Shown here piece after piece: positions 32,877-43,742 of a stretch of 64,000 bases of DNA. This DNA comes from Theocolax elegans (lineage: Eukaryota; Arthropoda; Insecta; Hymenoptera; Cerocephalidae), in NCBI GenBank assembly GCA_026168455.1, contig CM047426.1, positions 83,665,986-83,729,985 of the forward strand, given 5' to 3'. Each line of letters starts with the position of its first letter. Positions within the stretch are counted from its first letter, which is position 1. Made by a program: the position numbers and the translations under genes. The notes under the pieces were generated by a model. The model was not told the origin of the DNA. It worked only from the letters and a program-made list of their open reading frames with translations, and searched no databases.

Positions 32877-35800
32877 TTGTGTATGGTGAAAACACGGACC
32901 GGAAAGGGGACGGCAATCGACATGGGCGAGTCAGTCGACGATTTAAAAGAGCAAGTAAATCGACTAAACGCGAAAGCTACCGCGGCAGAAACTGAAAATG
33001 AAATGTTAAGAAAAAAAATTGACGATTTGCTAGATGCAAATAAAAAATTAGTAGAAAAAATAGAATCAAGAAATGACGATAGACGTAACGCGGGAAATAA
33101 TAGTGAAAGCGTTAATAACATTACCGAAAATGGAAATACGCAGCGCGACGCGAATTTATCAGCAAATACGGTAAATAATCAAAACAGAGAACGACGCATG
33201 TCGAGTGAATCGAATAGTACAAATGTCGAATTAGTAACCGGCATATTAAATCATTTCGATGCCTTACGAGTATCAATAACTGCGCCCGTATTCGAATATG
33301 AAAAAACTAACGCGGCTGAATTTATCGAGAAAATCGAAAAGTATTTTATAAAAAAGAAAATTCAAGAGGATCAAAAATTGCAGATTATTGAAGACGCGTT
33401 AAAAGGTCGTGCGCGTGTATGGTTTGATTGTCGGCGCAGTCCGTTTGTAGATTATAGACATTTTAAAATACTGTTTTTAAACGAATTTTATTCGTTAGAA
33501 GCACGTACTAGATTTAAGACGGAATGGGCTGAAAAGAAATTTCGGGCGCAAGACCGTTCTCTTCTCGAGTATTACCATCAACAAATTCGCGCGGCAAAAT
33601 ATATCACACCAATAATGGACGATTACGAAATTAATTACGTAATAATAAAACAACTACCTCTTCGCGCGCGAGATGTATTGGCTACGATTGATTATGCTAA
33701 TTCGGATAGTATAGCTAAAGCTCTTGATCGATTGGATGCGACGCACAAGGAAGTTTCAATCGAAAGAAACAATTCGCAGCAGCATAGAAATGTAGCAGTA
33801 AATAATATAGATCATCAAGAGCAGCGAAACCGATCGTTTCGAAATAATACTCGAGAGCCCTCGGTAACTAGCGAAAATCATCGTAGGCAAAATACGCATT
33901 CAAATTGGCGAGGTGGGCGTGGTTATCAAAGAAACGAAAATCGTGTGTTTACATCGTCGAATGAGTCGCCGAACTCGTCTAGCTGGAGAAATTCGCAAAC
34001 AGCGTCGCTCGCTGCTAATAACGAAAACAATGATCGACAGCGTGATACTTCATGGCGCGAACGAAATACGCAAGACAATAATCCTACGATTAGAGCAATA
34101 TCATCGTCGGAGTTTATAAATGATTTATGTTGGGATATAAACGGTATTGAAAATGACGCCGTCGGAACGATAGAAAAGCGCATAGTTAGTCCGCGAATGC
34201 AAGTTACTTGTTGTTCTAAAAAAATTTCAGTACTAATAGACTCTGGAAGTGACATCACTTGCGTATCTGAAGTTTTTTACAATAGTCTAAGAGAAATCAT
34301 GAATATTCCGGTATTGCCCGTAACCAATCTTGGTGTTTATGTAGCTGTTGGAAAAAAAACCGTAAACATACGTAAAAAAATACATCTGGATATTCAATTT
34401 TGGAAATTCAATATTACTCACACATATTTCGTCGTTCCGGGTTTAACCGCAAACGTTATTATCGGCGCAGATTTTCTTAAAAAGCATGGAGGTGTAATTA
34501 ATTTTAAATTGGAAACGTTTGAATTGTGTGGAGAAGAAATTCCACGTAATTTAATTACATATCAAGTTAATTCAAATAATACGGATGAAACAGCATGTAA
34601 TAGTTTTCAATTGCGTGTTATACGATCAATTAATAGCGGGAAAAAATATAATATTGATGATGTAATGTCACCGATGCAAGGACAAAAGGGTCTTGAAAAA
34701 AGTTGCGAAATATCGGGTAATCAGATTGTAAGGCAGGATAATTTTATAAACAAAAATTTTAATTATGTAGATAATTTCGAAACGGTGATTGATGATGCTT
34801 TAAAAACTATCGATATTTTAAATAATAATGAAAAAGATGTTGTTAAAAATCTATTTATAAAACATAGGCAACTTTTTTCAAATCGCCCTGGAATTCTTAA
34901 AAATTATGAACATAAAATTCGATTAAATAATAATAAACCTTTCGTACGTCGGTCGTATCCGGTTCCTTTGCATTTAAAAAGAAATTCCGATAAAGAAATC
35001 GAAAGAATGGAAGAAATGGGGATTATACAGCGGTCGAGAAGTGATTTTTGTAATCCTTTACGTATTGTTTTAAAGAAAAATAATGATGTTCGTGTATGCC
35101 TTGACGCGCGGTTTTTAAATAAATATGTTGTAGCTAATAATGAAACCCCGCAACAATTGGAACAGTTATTAAGCAAAGCTGACGGACTCCGATTTTTATC
35201 AACGACTGACTTGGTAGCCAGTTACTGGCAGGTTAAACTCGCTGTCGAATCTCGAAAGTATACCGCATTTTTGTATGATGGTCGTTTATACGAGTATACG
35301 AGGTTAGCGTTCGGTGTGAAGGATTCAGGTCCCGCTTTCATTCAAGCATTAGATTGGGCACTAGGACCCGAAATATCGGAGTATGTAAATTCTTACGTAG
35401 ACGATTTGTTAATTACGTCGAAAAGTTTCGAAGAACATGTTCACCACCTTGACACGCTTTTTACAAGGTTAAGTGAATGTGGTCTTACGCTTAATTTTGA
35501 AAAATCTCGGTTTTTTCGGGACAGTGTACCATTCTTAGGGTGTATTTTATCGCGAGAAGGGGTTAAGCCGGACCCTGAAAAGTTGCAGACGATTCAAGAT
35601 TTTCCCGCTCCGTGTAATAAGCAACAATTACAATCGTTCTTAGGCATATGCGGTTATTATAGAAAATTTAGTATAAAACACGCGACGTATGTTGATCCAT
35701 TTCGCGAATTGCTAGGAAATACTACAGATTGGGTTTGGACAAAAAAACATGATATTGCTTTTGAACATTTAAAAAATAATTTTTTGCGTTGTGTTGTCTT

Positions 35801-37532
35801 AAATTATCATCGATCAGGAGTACCATTTCGACTTCAAACCGATGCGAGCGATGTAGGTATTAGTGGGATACTTTATCAGCACGACGAGGATGGAGATTTG
35901 CGTATCATTTCAATTGTTTCTCGCGTATTAACACGTTACGAACAGAATTATACGGTAACGGAAAAGGAGCTTCTCGCGGTGATTTATTCGGTGGTAAAAT
36001 TTAGGTATTATCTTATCGGTGCGAGTTTTGTTATTGTAACTGATCATAAGAGCCTTACATTTTTATTGACATCCCCATTTAATAGCGCACGGTTAATGCG
36101 ATGGATTCTTTGCCTACAAGAATACGACTTTGAAGTACAGCATTGCAAGGGAGCGGACAATGTTGTCGCGGACTTTTTTAGTCGTAATTTTCCGAACGAG
36201 AAGGTTGAAGAAAATAATAAGCATTTTATTCGATGTTGTATAGGAGAGTTTGAAGTAAACGAAACGCAAATTCTGCACGGCTCATTGTTAATTAACGCGA
36301 TGAAACAATTAGTTATGCGACCCGAGTTAATAAATGAATTAAAAAAAATTAGTATGTACCAAAATGACGATGAAATGTTAAAATCTATGAAATCTTCCGA
36401 TCAAAAAAAATTTGAATTAAGAGAAGAGGCGGGTGTATCATATATTAAGTTAAATGGACGGGAATCGTGGAAGTTGTTTTTGCCAAAACTGTTAATTTCC
36501 GATACTTTGGAGGCGACACATGAACAATTGGGTCACCCGGGTTCGTATAAATTGTTTGCATATCTTGCTCGTTTCTTTTATTGGCGTGGTATGCGAAGAG
36601 ATATAAAGGCGTATACGACACGTTGTGATTTATGTCAACGCACAAAGTATTTGAATCAGAAAATGGAAGGGGGTTATCAGTTTTTAAATGCATCCGAGCC
36701 AAACGAATTGGTGTCCGTGGATTTCTACGGGCCATTGCCGCGATCTCGAGGTGGCGTGCAATATTTATTTGTCATTCAAGATGTATTTACAAAATTGGTT
36801 ACATGTTATCCCATTAAAAAGGCAACTACCCGTGTTTGTTTGTCTAAATTAACTTCTCACTATTTTGAAAATGTCGGTAAGCCAGGTAGAATATTATCGG
36901 ATCATGGGAGCCAGTTTACTTCTCCGAAATGGCGAGCTCATTTAGAAGAATTAGGAATCACGGTGTTGTTCTCCTCGATTAGGCATCCGCAATCTAATCC
37001 TGTGGAAAGAACGATGCGTGAAATCGGCCGAATTTTCCGCGCTTATTGTTCTGATAATCATTCGGCCTGGGCGAGGCATGTAGATTTTGTACAAGCTTGT
37101 CTGAATTGTACGATACATCAGAGTACCGGCTATGCTCCCCATCAACTACATTATAATGAAATGCCTAAGGAAAAAATAATTGAACTTTTTCCGTTGTTAC
37201 GCGAAGTACCGGAACTACGGGAAGTTCAAATGCGACGCGCACGCGAAAGGTTACAACGCGCTTTTAAGCGAAGGCGTGATGCGCAGCATTCCGTGTCAAA
37301 GGTTAGATTATCTGTTGGCGATTTAGTATTAATACGAACTCCTCACCTCTCAGATGCAATACAGAAACAAATCGGAAAATTCTTTCAGTTATATGAAGGT
37401 CCATATCTAATATCAAAATGCGTAGGAGAAAATGCATTTAAACTAGTTATGCCTGATAACAATGCTATATGTAAAGGTGTGTACAATCGATACAATTTAC
37501 GAAAATATATTCCGCCGATACCAAAAAATTAA
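32877..37532 (+). CDS. gag-pol: Gag-Pol polyprotein of a Ty3/Gypsy retrotransposon, 1551 aa, intact
   Basis: A single frame carries both Gag and Pol with no frameshift. The N-terminus (about 15-65) is a charged coiled coil. A retrotransposon Gag domain spans about 135-300, followed by an Asn/Arg-rich segment with RGGRG but no CCHC zinc knuckle. An aspartic protease has LIDSGSD (active Asp near 455). Reverse transcriptase includes the palm motifs TDLVASYWQVKL, LAFGVKDSGPAF and YVDDLL (Asp 842 and 843). RNase H has TDASDVGI (Asp 989) and TVTEKELLAVIYSV. Integrase has HEQLGH..CDLC zinc binding, then Asp 1282, Asp 1342 and Glu 1377. A basic C-terminal tail ends RYNLRKYIPPIPKN. The start ATG at 32877 is the first in frame; a later in-frame ATG (MGESVDDL) is possible. 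Enzymes act to copy and insert the element's own RNA. Confidence 0.97.
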   Translation: MCMVKTRTGKGTAIDMGESVDDLKEQVNRLNAKATAAETENEMLRKKIDDLLDANKKLVEKIESRNDDRRNAGNNSESVNNITENGNTQRDANLSANTVNNQNRERRMSSESNSTNVELVTGILNHFDALRVSITAPVFEYEKTNAAEFIEKIEKYFIKKKIQEDQKLQIIEDALKGRARVWFDCRRSPFVDYRHFKILFLNEFYSLEARTRFKTEWAEKKFRAQDRSLLEYYHQQIRAAKYITPIMDDYEINYVIIKQLPLRARDVLATIDYANSDSIAKALDRLDATHKEVSIERNNSQQHRNVAVNNIDHQEQRNRSFRNNTREPSVTSENHRRQNTHSNWRGGRGYQRNENRVFTSSNESPNSSSWRNSQTASLAANNENNDRQRDTSWRERNTQDNNPTIRAISSSEFINDLCWDINGIENDAVGTIEKRIVSPRMQVTCCSKKISVLIDSGSDITCVSEVFYNSLREIMNIPVLPVTNLGVYVAVGKKTVNIRKKIHLDIQFWKFNITHTYFVVPGLTANVIIGADFLKKHGGVINFKLETFELCGEEIPRNLITYQVNSNNTDETACNSFQLRVIRSINSGKKYNIDDVMSPMQGQKGLEKSCEISGNQIVRQDNFINKNFNYVDNFETVIDDALKTIDILNNNEKDVVKNLFIKHRQLFSNRPGILKNYEHKIRLNNNKPFVRRSYPVPLHLKRNSDKEIERMEEMGIIQRSRSDFCNPLRIVLKKNNDVRVCLDARFLNKYVVANNETPQQLEQLLSKADGLRFLSTTDLVASYWQVKLAVESRKYTAFLYDGRLYEYTRLAFGVKDSGPAFIQALDWALGPEISEYVNSYVDDLLITSKSFEEHVHHLDTLFTRLSECGLTLNFEKSRFFRDSVPFLGCILSREGVKPDPEKLQTIQDFPAPCNKQQLQSFLGICGYYRKFSIKHATYVDPFRELLGNTTDWVWTKKHDIAFEHLKNNFLRCVVLNYHRSGVPFRLQTDASDVGISGILYQHDEDGDLRIISIVSRVLTRYEQNYTVTEKELLAVIYSVVKFRYYLIGASFVIVTDHKSLTFLLTSPFNSARLMRWILCLQEYDFEVQHCKGADNVVADFFSRNFPNEKVEENNKHFIRCCIGEFEVNETQILHGSLLINAMKQLVMRPELINELKKISMYQNDDEMLKSMKSSDQKKFELREEAGVSYIKLNGRESWKLFLPKLLISDTLEATHEQLGHPGSYKLFAYLARFFYWRGMRRDIKAYTTRCDLCQRTKYLNQKMEGGYQFLNASEPNELVSVDFYGPLPRSRGGVQYLFVIQDVFTKLVTCYPIKKATTRVCLSKLTSHYFENVGKPGRILSDHGSQFTSPKWRAHLEELGITVLFSSIRHPQSNPVERTMREIGRIFRAYCSDNHSAWARHVDFVQACLNCTIHQSTGYAPHQLHYNEMPKEKIIELFPLLREVPELREVQMRRARERLQRAFKRRRDAQHSVSKVRLSVGDLVLIRTPHLSDAIQKQIGKFFQLYEGPYLISKCVGENAFKLVMPDNNAICKGVYNRYNLRKYIPPIPKN

Positions 37533-37789
37533 AATAAAACGTATGATCTCACGATTGGAATGAGTTGTTTGAATCCGAATGTATAAATTTAATTTTTGTA
37601 ATATTATAATGGTTGTATATATGTATTTATAAAAAAAAAAAAAAAAAACAAAAAAAAAAAAAGATATATATATGTACATTGAATGCGGATAGCGAATATT
37701 AAATAATTTGTAAGTCTTGGCCTGTGATAAAGTAAGTAAGTATTTTCATTGTTAATACTATACAGTATAACATTGAAAAGGGGGCATAT
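37533..37789 (+). other. 3' non-coding segment of the retrotransposon with polypurine tract
   Basis: No envelope gene. An A-rich run (A18, C, A12) at 37631-37661 is followed by unique DNA and the purine tract GAAAAGGGGG at 37775-37784, five bases before the 3' LTR. This tract is the expected plus-strand primer. Confidence 0.8.
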
Positions 37790-38167
37790 TGTAGCGAACC
37801 ATCCTACTACTCGTTATAATTGAGCTAGTAGAGGCAAATGGGTGGGGGAACATTTAGGCATTCGAAGCCGAATATATTTGCGAGTACTTTAGAAAGGAGT
37901 AGACGCTCGCCGAGCGTCTAGCTCAGATTGCCGCCTACTTACTGGACAAAAGCCCAATCGGGGTAAGCTTTTTATAATTGCGTGCTGTTATACTTTATTG
38001 ACTAAGCGATTTAAGTATTAATTATTATTTGTATATTTAGCGCTACATAAGACCTCAATATAGAGGGAGAAATAAATAAGCGAAGACAGAACCTGACGAC
38101 TTTATTCCCTGTATCACCATCGACCCCTCTCCTATCCATTAGAGAGAAGAAACATAGTTTTATTACA
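37790..38167 (+). repeat. 3' LTR
   Basis: 378 bp, with no difference from the 5' LTR noticed on reading the two side by side; the hairpin recurs at 37901-37919. Followed by the AATT duplication. Confidence 0.95.
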
Positions 38168-38171
38168 AATT
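38168..38171. repeat. AATT target-site duplication, right
   Basis: Four bases directly after the 3' LTR; identical to 32400-32403. Confidence 0.85.
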
Positions 38172-40750
38172 GCAACATTGTTCAAACTTTAAAAAAAATT
38201 AAAAAAAAATATGAAGTTAAACGTTACAATTGAAATATTTGGATAAACTGAAATATTAATTAGACATGCTGTACTTTTAGTTACAAAAATATCGTCTACA
38301 TTTTTTCTCTCGGTGAAATTTAAATTATATGTATAACTGTGTACATCTTTATTTATGAAAAATTACGAAAAAATTTTGTAGATATAATAAAAAAAAATTT
38401 ACAATAATGTCCGTATATATAGTTAAATAAATAATATGTTATTTTAAGACTTACCATTTCATTAATTAATTTAAAATTAAACACTTCCAATAGACCAAAT
38501 ATTTCAAGTATTTACGTTGAACTAACAAATATTAGTTTACTTGAAATGTAGATTCAACTATATAGGAATCAAATTACACGACGTGGAATATTTAACAAAA
38601 ATTTCTTTTTTTCTTTTGAATTGTAATAAATTGCTTACTTTTCTGCAGAATATAAATAAGAGCTGCGTTCTTATACCTTTCTATTTACACACATATACCC
38701 ACGCAAAGAGAAAAATAAAAAAAAGGTAGAGAAGAGGAAAGTAGCATATACTGTGGAATACTTAATTATTTTTTTCGTGTTGTAAAGATTCTTTTGACTT
38801 TAATTTAATGACAAAGGGAGAGAGAGAGAGAGTTAAAAATGCAATTTTCAACTGGACATTCTACGTATAGGTATATACTGTAGGTACGCGCATGTCCGTC
38901 TACGTGCGTGATAACAAGCATAACTCGATAACAGTTTTTCGGTGCGGTGATTCCCGTGAAAGAATGAATAAAACCGGTCAATACGCTTTTATTTTACGGA
39001 CTTCCTCCATCCTTGATAATTCGTTTTTTTTCCTAAATTTCTGACTGATGGAATCGCTATATTCGGTTTGATCGCTTCATGATGCCTTTTGTTTTATGAG
39101 TCGAATCGAAAAGAGTTTATTTATTTCACATATACCTATACGTGTATATATTATTTAGATTTTCACTTTTCAAATTTTTCATCGTATTTTTCGTTATCTT
39201 TGGTAAAATCCACAAAGAAGCGTACTACTTGATTTTTTTTTACAATTTCAGGAATTTTGGGATATATACACTGTTTTTTCAATTCAACTAGTTTTTAAGA
39301 ATTATCAATAGAATTTATCTTTATACAATTTGATTGATTGAAAAGTATAATTAGTATATGGTTTCATTAAATATAAGAAAATTAAAAACAAATACGTTTG
39401 ATATATCTGTGTATATATGTGTGTGTGTGTGTGTCCGTGTACGCGCGCACGTGTGTGTTTACTATGTAAACTGTCATTTCGAGTAAAGAATTTTAGTACA
39501 ACGAAATACTGGAAAGTAAAATTGTTAGCATCCATTGAATTATGCAGAGAATTCGAAAAATTGCATTTTCCGGTAGGAAACGAATACTTTTGAATCTGTA
39601 GCAAGTTATTCGAATGCTTGAAATTTAGTACGAATATTTAAAGTTGAGCTCAAATTTGTAAGGTAATATTCATCAATAATTTAGGATCAATTTTTATATT
39701 AATTAAATTTTGGGTATACCAATTACATTTACATAGACCAAGTAGAATCGCAAGCTCAAAAGTTTAATAAAAAATATTAAAGTCTTTCCGCTTATACGAA
39801 AACATCACTTCCCGTTGTGACCTTTATACTAGATGCACAGACATTTCATTCAGAACTCCAATGCTAATGCAGTGAACGATGTATAAAATACAAGTGATGT
39901 ACACTGGAATAGTGCTATTAACGAACAATAAGTCGAATGTCTAATCATCGCAATTCGCAGGATCCGACATGTCGTGTCAGAATCGTTTCACAGCTCGGTC
40001 TCACCGCTGGAATCAATCAAGTGCTCTCCGTTGCAACAGATAGATAAAGTATATTCCCACAATCGAAATGTTAGAATCGCAAGTTCGCCGCACCTCGAAC
40101 CTCGTGTTCAACGGTAACTCTCGGGTGTCTCTCGGATCGTAAGTAGTTATATTCGATTACTGCGGAACTTGCAATGTTGCCCTGGATTTCTGCGGAAACT
40201 CTCGCGCGACAAAACAAGTTTAACCGATTACTAAAACAAAAAACTTTCCTATTATACAAAGTTATTGAGTTTTTTACTAGTTTTTTTTCTTTTTCTCTAC
40301 ACCAAACAATGTATTAAATTTATTTTTGTTATATTTTTATTTTTGTAAACTAATATGTATTTTTACAAAATATTTATGTTACCTTATTTCTGTTTGTAGT
40401 AACTTGTTATTACATCTATGGTAACATTATCACAATTTTCTAATCTAGATAGCTGTTACAGATTTGGAATAGTGGCGTTCGTTAAAGAAGAATATACGAA
40501 ACATTATTCTGTAGTTTAGCTTTATTTTATTGCAGCTGCACTAACTATAATGCGACCCTGTTATAATTCTGAATTACAACTGATGTTATTCTGTTTATTT
40601 CTGGCAGTAACACAAATGTAGATTTACATCGTTGTATATAATATTTTTTCCTATAGTCACAAGTGTAACTACTTTCGTAAACTCCGTCTATATATAAATA
40701 TACAAAAAATATATACATTCGAACTATTGTTTGAACGGAATATATAAACA
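38172..40750. other. AT-rich intergenic/intronic DNA, no gene recognised
   Basis: Mostly AT-rich with a GA run near 38815-38831 and a GT/GC repeat at about 39419-39458. The part 39940-40215 is richer in GC and contains words such as GTCGTGTCAGAATCG and CCGCACCTCGAACCTCG. It looks like a fragment of something more complex, but I found no open frame or repeat boundary to name it. Confidence 0.5.
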
Positions 40751-40756
40751 ATTAAA

Positions 40757-40977
40757 GGCGTTTCGTCCTCGATCTCCAGCTTGGACTCCTCAGTAAGGAA
40801 CTGGAGATCTTACCTTAGACGCCTGTCGCAAGATGAACCGCGACGCCAGCAAGATGTTCTGCGGCTATATATATAGAAAGAGACGACGATCTCTACAACG
40901 AGTGTAGAGATATAGTCGTCTCCATCTGGTGGTGGGAAAAACCACCAGCCAGAGTGCGACGTATGCGACCTAGTCGC
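40757..40977. other. cluster of five compact hairpins, possible structured RNA
   Basis: Stems seen directly are: GGCGT..GATCTCCAG with CTGGAGATC..ACGCC (40757-40823); GTCGC/GCGAC (40825-40844); AGACGAC.ATCTCTAC with GTAGAGAT..GTCGTCT (40881-40921); CTGGTGGT/ACCACCAG (40926-40948, perfect, 7-base loop); and GCGAC/GTCGC (40965-40977, 3-base loop). Both strands can fold. No known RNA family was recognised, and hammerhead core sequences were not found. Confidence 0.5.
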
Positions 40978-41015
40978 CGGTTATTTGAAAAATGAATCTA
41001 TCGTTCGTAAATTTC

Positions 41016-41165
41016 TATATATGTATGTATTATCGGTCACACCGAACTAAATAAATTACTTTTAGAATATTCCACCAACCATAGTGGACAAAGAGTACAA
41101 TGAGCCTACTTTATTCTAAAAGTAATTTATTTAGTTCGGTGTGACCGATAATACATACATATATA
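41016..41165. repeat. perfect 54-bp inverted repeat with 42-bp loop
   Basis: Left arm 41016-41069 and right arm 41112-41165 are exact reverse complements, including ATCGGTCACACCGAACTAAA. The loop contains CCACCAACCATAGTGG. It could be a MITE or fold-back element; no clear target duplication was seen because the flanks are TA-rich. Confidence 0.9.
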
Positions 41166-41538
41166 ATTAAATATTGTTGAATCAATTTATATTTATTTGT
41201 ATAATAATATAGGTGAATTAAAAAAATGTGTATATAAAATGCGTCGTACAGAGGAATTTGAATGTGCATAATCGAATGTAAGTCAGAAAACGGATACATC
41301 TGACGTAAAATAGTTGGACGTTCCATGTCCGACTGTAGAGGTGGATACCCAAGTCATATTATGATCGACGATCGGCAAAGTCAGCGGGATATTGGGCAAT
41401 GCGTTGGTGAGCTTACAAGCGCGCGCTTCATTAACCTCGACGCGTTGTATTCAGCCAGATTCCTAAGTCCACAGAAAATCATTCATCATGCGATTCTGGA
41501 CTTAGAAATTCGCTCGACCGCTCACGTACCGGAACGAT

Positions 41539-43742
41539 GAAACAGTCGAGTCTCAGTGCAACGGTTATATACGCGCATCCACGGACAATAAATTTACGAG
41601 CGATTGTCACTTGTCAATTACCTGCTATCGGCTGACACTGATGCTTCCCCGCACAGGTAATATATACCTTTACAGTTACAATTACTATTTTTAACCCATT
41701 TTTTACATTTATTTTATTATTTTATAACCATACTATTAGAATAGAATATAATTCTTACTTATTAAAATTATTTTACGTGTACACTCGGAAAACAATATCT
41801 GCCACGTGCTTTCGAAACATTTTTCAAGCAATTTTATATACAAGAGATTCTTACACCGTCAATATTCAAATTCGATAAAAAGAAAATAAAATAAAATATA
41901 ATACAAATTTTATTCGCGATAAAGAAAGACGCGAATAAAAATTGAATCCAAAAATGGATTTATTTATACGAATATTTACAACATATATATGTGTGTATGT
42001 TATATATTTGTAATTAACAATTGGAGAAATGTTATAAACAATTCCACGTTAAAAATAATATATACGTGAGTATTACTCATCTATATACGCATATGGAAAA
42101 AAATAAACTTTAATTTGCAGTTACTGTTTCTTCACGTATTTAAATAAAAAATTCTGGACTGGCATACAAGTACTCTGCTCTTTTAGCCAGTTAGATAGTA
42201 CGTACGGCAATTGCCACTAAAAACATCTGGCACCAAAAAAATATATATTTTTTCGCGTTTTCCGAAAAAGAATGACCAGGAAAACCGAAATCTAAAACTT
42301 ATAGGGTATAAACATTAATCAAAGCCACAGTTCGATTAAATAAAAATGAAAAAGAGAACGTGATATTTTATAAAAATACAAATGTAATAAAAAATATATT
42401 GCTATGAAATAAATATTGTACATAATGTGTATACCATATATATTACTATATTTACTTCGTTATACATATTATGAATATTTTAATTTTTTTTATCTTACGC
42501 TGGCGAATATTTAACAGATGCTGGCAAATTGTCGCATACATTGTTAAAAAAAAAAAAAGAAAACATGTCATTTTTCGCGAAAGATATTTTATGCGGGGCG
42601 AAAAAAAAGGATGTAAAAAGAATTTTACATTCTCTTTAAAAATTCCAAATTCATAAATGCCTTGCTCTAAAAAAAATGCTACTTTTCTTTTACGTACACT
42701 GAATATTTTATAGAATCTATAGTTTGATACAACGCTATTGAATGTTCATACATCGTAAAAGTATAAAAGCTAAGTCCTTCTAGTCTAAAAAATTCAGAAT
42801 AAAACTCTTGACTTTTACGAGTAACTTTTCTGTCGTGTATAATTTTATGCGCCTTCGCTTCATTTTAATTAGACTATACACACACGCACGCACACACACA
42901 TACACACACGGTTAAAAAGAAGTAAAGAGACTCTTGTACGTAGGATGAAATGCATTCTCATCATTGAGAGCAATTTGAGCTTTTGTTTAAAATTTTAAAA
43001 AAAATTTACGACATTTTGCTTAATAAGCTATACGAGATACAATTTTATTACATTTAAATGGAATAAACGAGTAGTTATTGTTGTTATATAACTTTATGTG
43101 TGTGTATGCTATTTGGTTCTATTAATATTCTACGTAAATATAGACGTTAAATAGATGTGTACAGAAATTTTGATAACGATAAACGTGAATTATTTGATAT
43201 CACTCGTTTGTTGATGGTTCACTCGCCTGACTATTCACAGATCATTCTACTTTCCTTTAAACGTAAACAGAAAAATATAATTCAACTTTTATCAAAATGC
43301 ATATCCCACTCGACGTATTCTCAAAAGTATACGTTTATATTATTCACCACGTACATTTCTTGAAAATGGTATTAAATTTATACTGCATCAATTAAAAATT
43401 ACACGCACTATCTGTCGAACAATTTTGAACGTGTATATATGTATATATAGGCCCAACCATAACCAATTTGACGCATACATTTTGTTGGCGTTAACGAGAA
43501 ATTACCATTCGCGTCATGCCAGTATCACATCGATGGTATAATTGTTAAACCACATGACTGTTTTAACGATTATCGTGCTGTATTCACGTTAAGTAATTAA
43601 CATGTTTCACGTATAATACTGATGTATAGATACGTTAAATAATATTTTGATATTTAAAGATTACATGCCTTATATAAAATCCTAAACAATGTACACGTTG
43701 ATTTAAATGACGTTTAAATGTACCCTTGATACCCCGTTAAAT
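41539..43742. repeat. 2.2-kb direct duplication, copy C
   Basis: Starts GAAACAGTCGAGTCTCAGTG and ends GATACCCCGTTAAAT. The same sequence recurs at 44807-47016 with a few substitutions (for example AATTGGAG/AATCGGAG) and homopolymer indels. Inside are a CA microsatellite at 42883-42909 and a 68-aa open frame at 43157-43363 that encodes the same protein as the one in copy D and has no recognised domain. It begins with the promoter-like segment described separately. Confidence 0.93.
41553..41657 (+). promoter_or_regulatory. initiator/DPE-like core promoter with a possible short first exon, copy C
   Basis: TCAGTG (A at 41555) fits the arthropod initiator and CGGACA lies at +28 to +33, where a DPE is expected. 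About 100 bp downstream CCGCACAG|GTAATA (41650-41663) looks like a splice donor. On the minus strand TATATAA (41563-41569) offers a competing reading. A GC-richer, hairpin-containing upstream segment (41330-41540) fits a promoter region. No downstream exon was identified, so the transcript is hypothetical. Confidence 0.3.

Larger units (their letters stand above)
32404..38167 (+). mobile_element. complete Ty3/Gypsy LTR retrotransposon, 5,764 bp
   Basis: The order is 378-bp 5' LTR, primer-binding site, one Gag-Pol frame, A-rich non-coding tail, polypurine tract and 378-bp 3' LTR. It is flanked by AATT duplications. The PR-RT-RNase H-integrase order identifies Ty3/Gypsy. No envelope frame is present. 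The two LTRs show no difference I could see and the polyprotein is unbroken, so the copy is young and possibly still able to move. It is inserted antisense to the dpr gene, probably within its 5' intron. Confidence 0.97.

Noticed and set aside
32843..37145. Minus-strand open frames opposite Gag-Pol
   Set aside because: They are shadows of the intact plus-strand polyprotein.
40757..40977. Hammerhead ribozyme in the hairpin cluster
   Set aside because: The required CTGATGA and GAAA core arrangement is absent.
41325..41540. 71-aa plus-strand frame starting MSDCRGGYPSHIM
   Set aside because: No recognised domain. It includes a stem-loop (CTAAGTCC/GGACTTAG) and lies just upstream of the promoter-like site, so regulatory or structured DNA explains it better.
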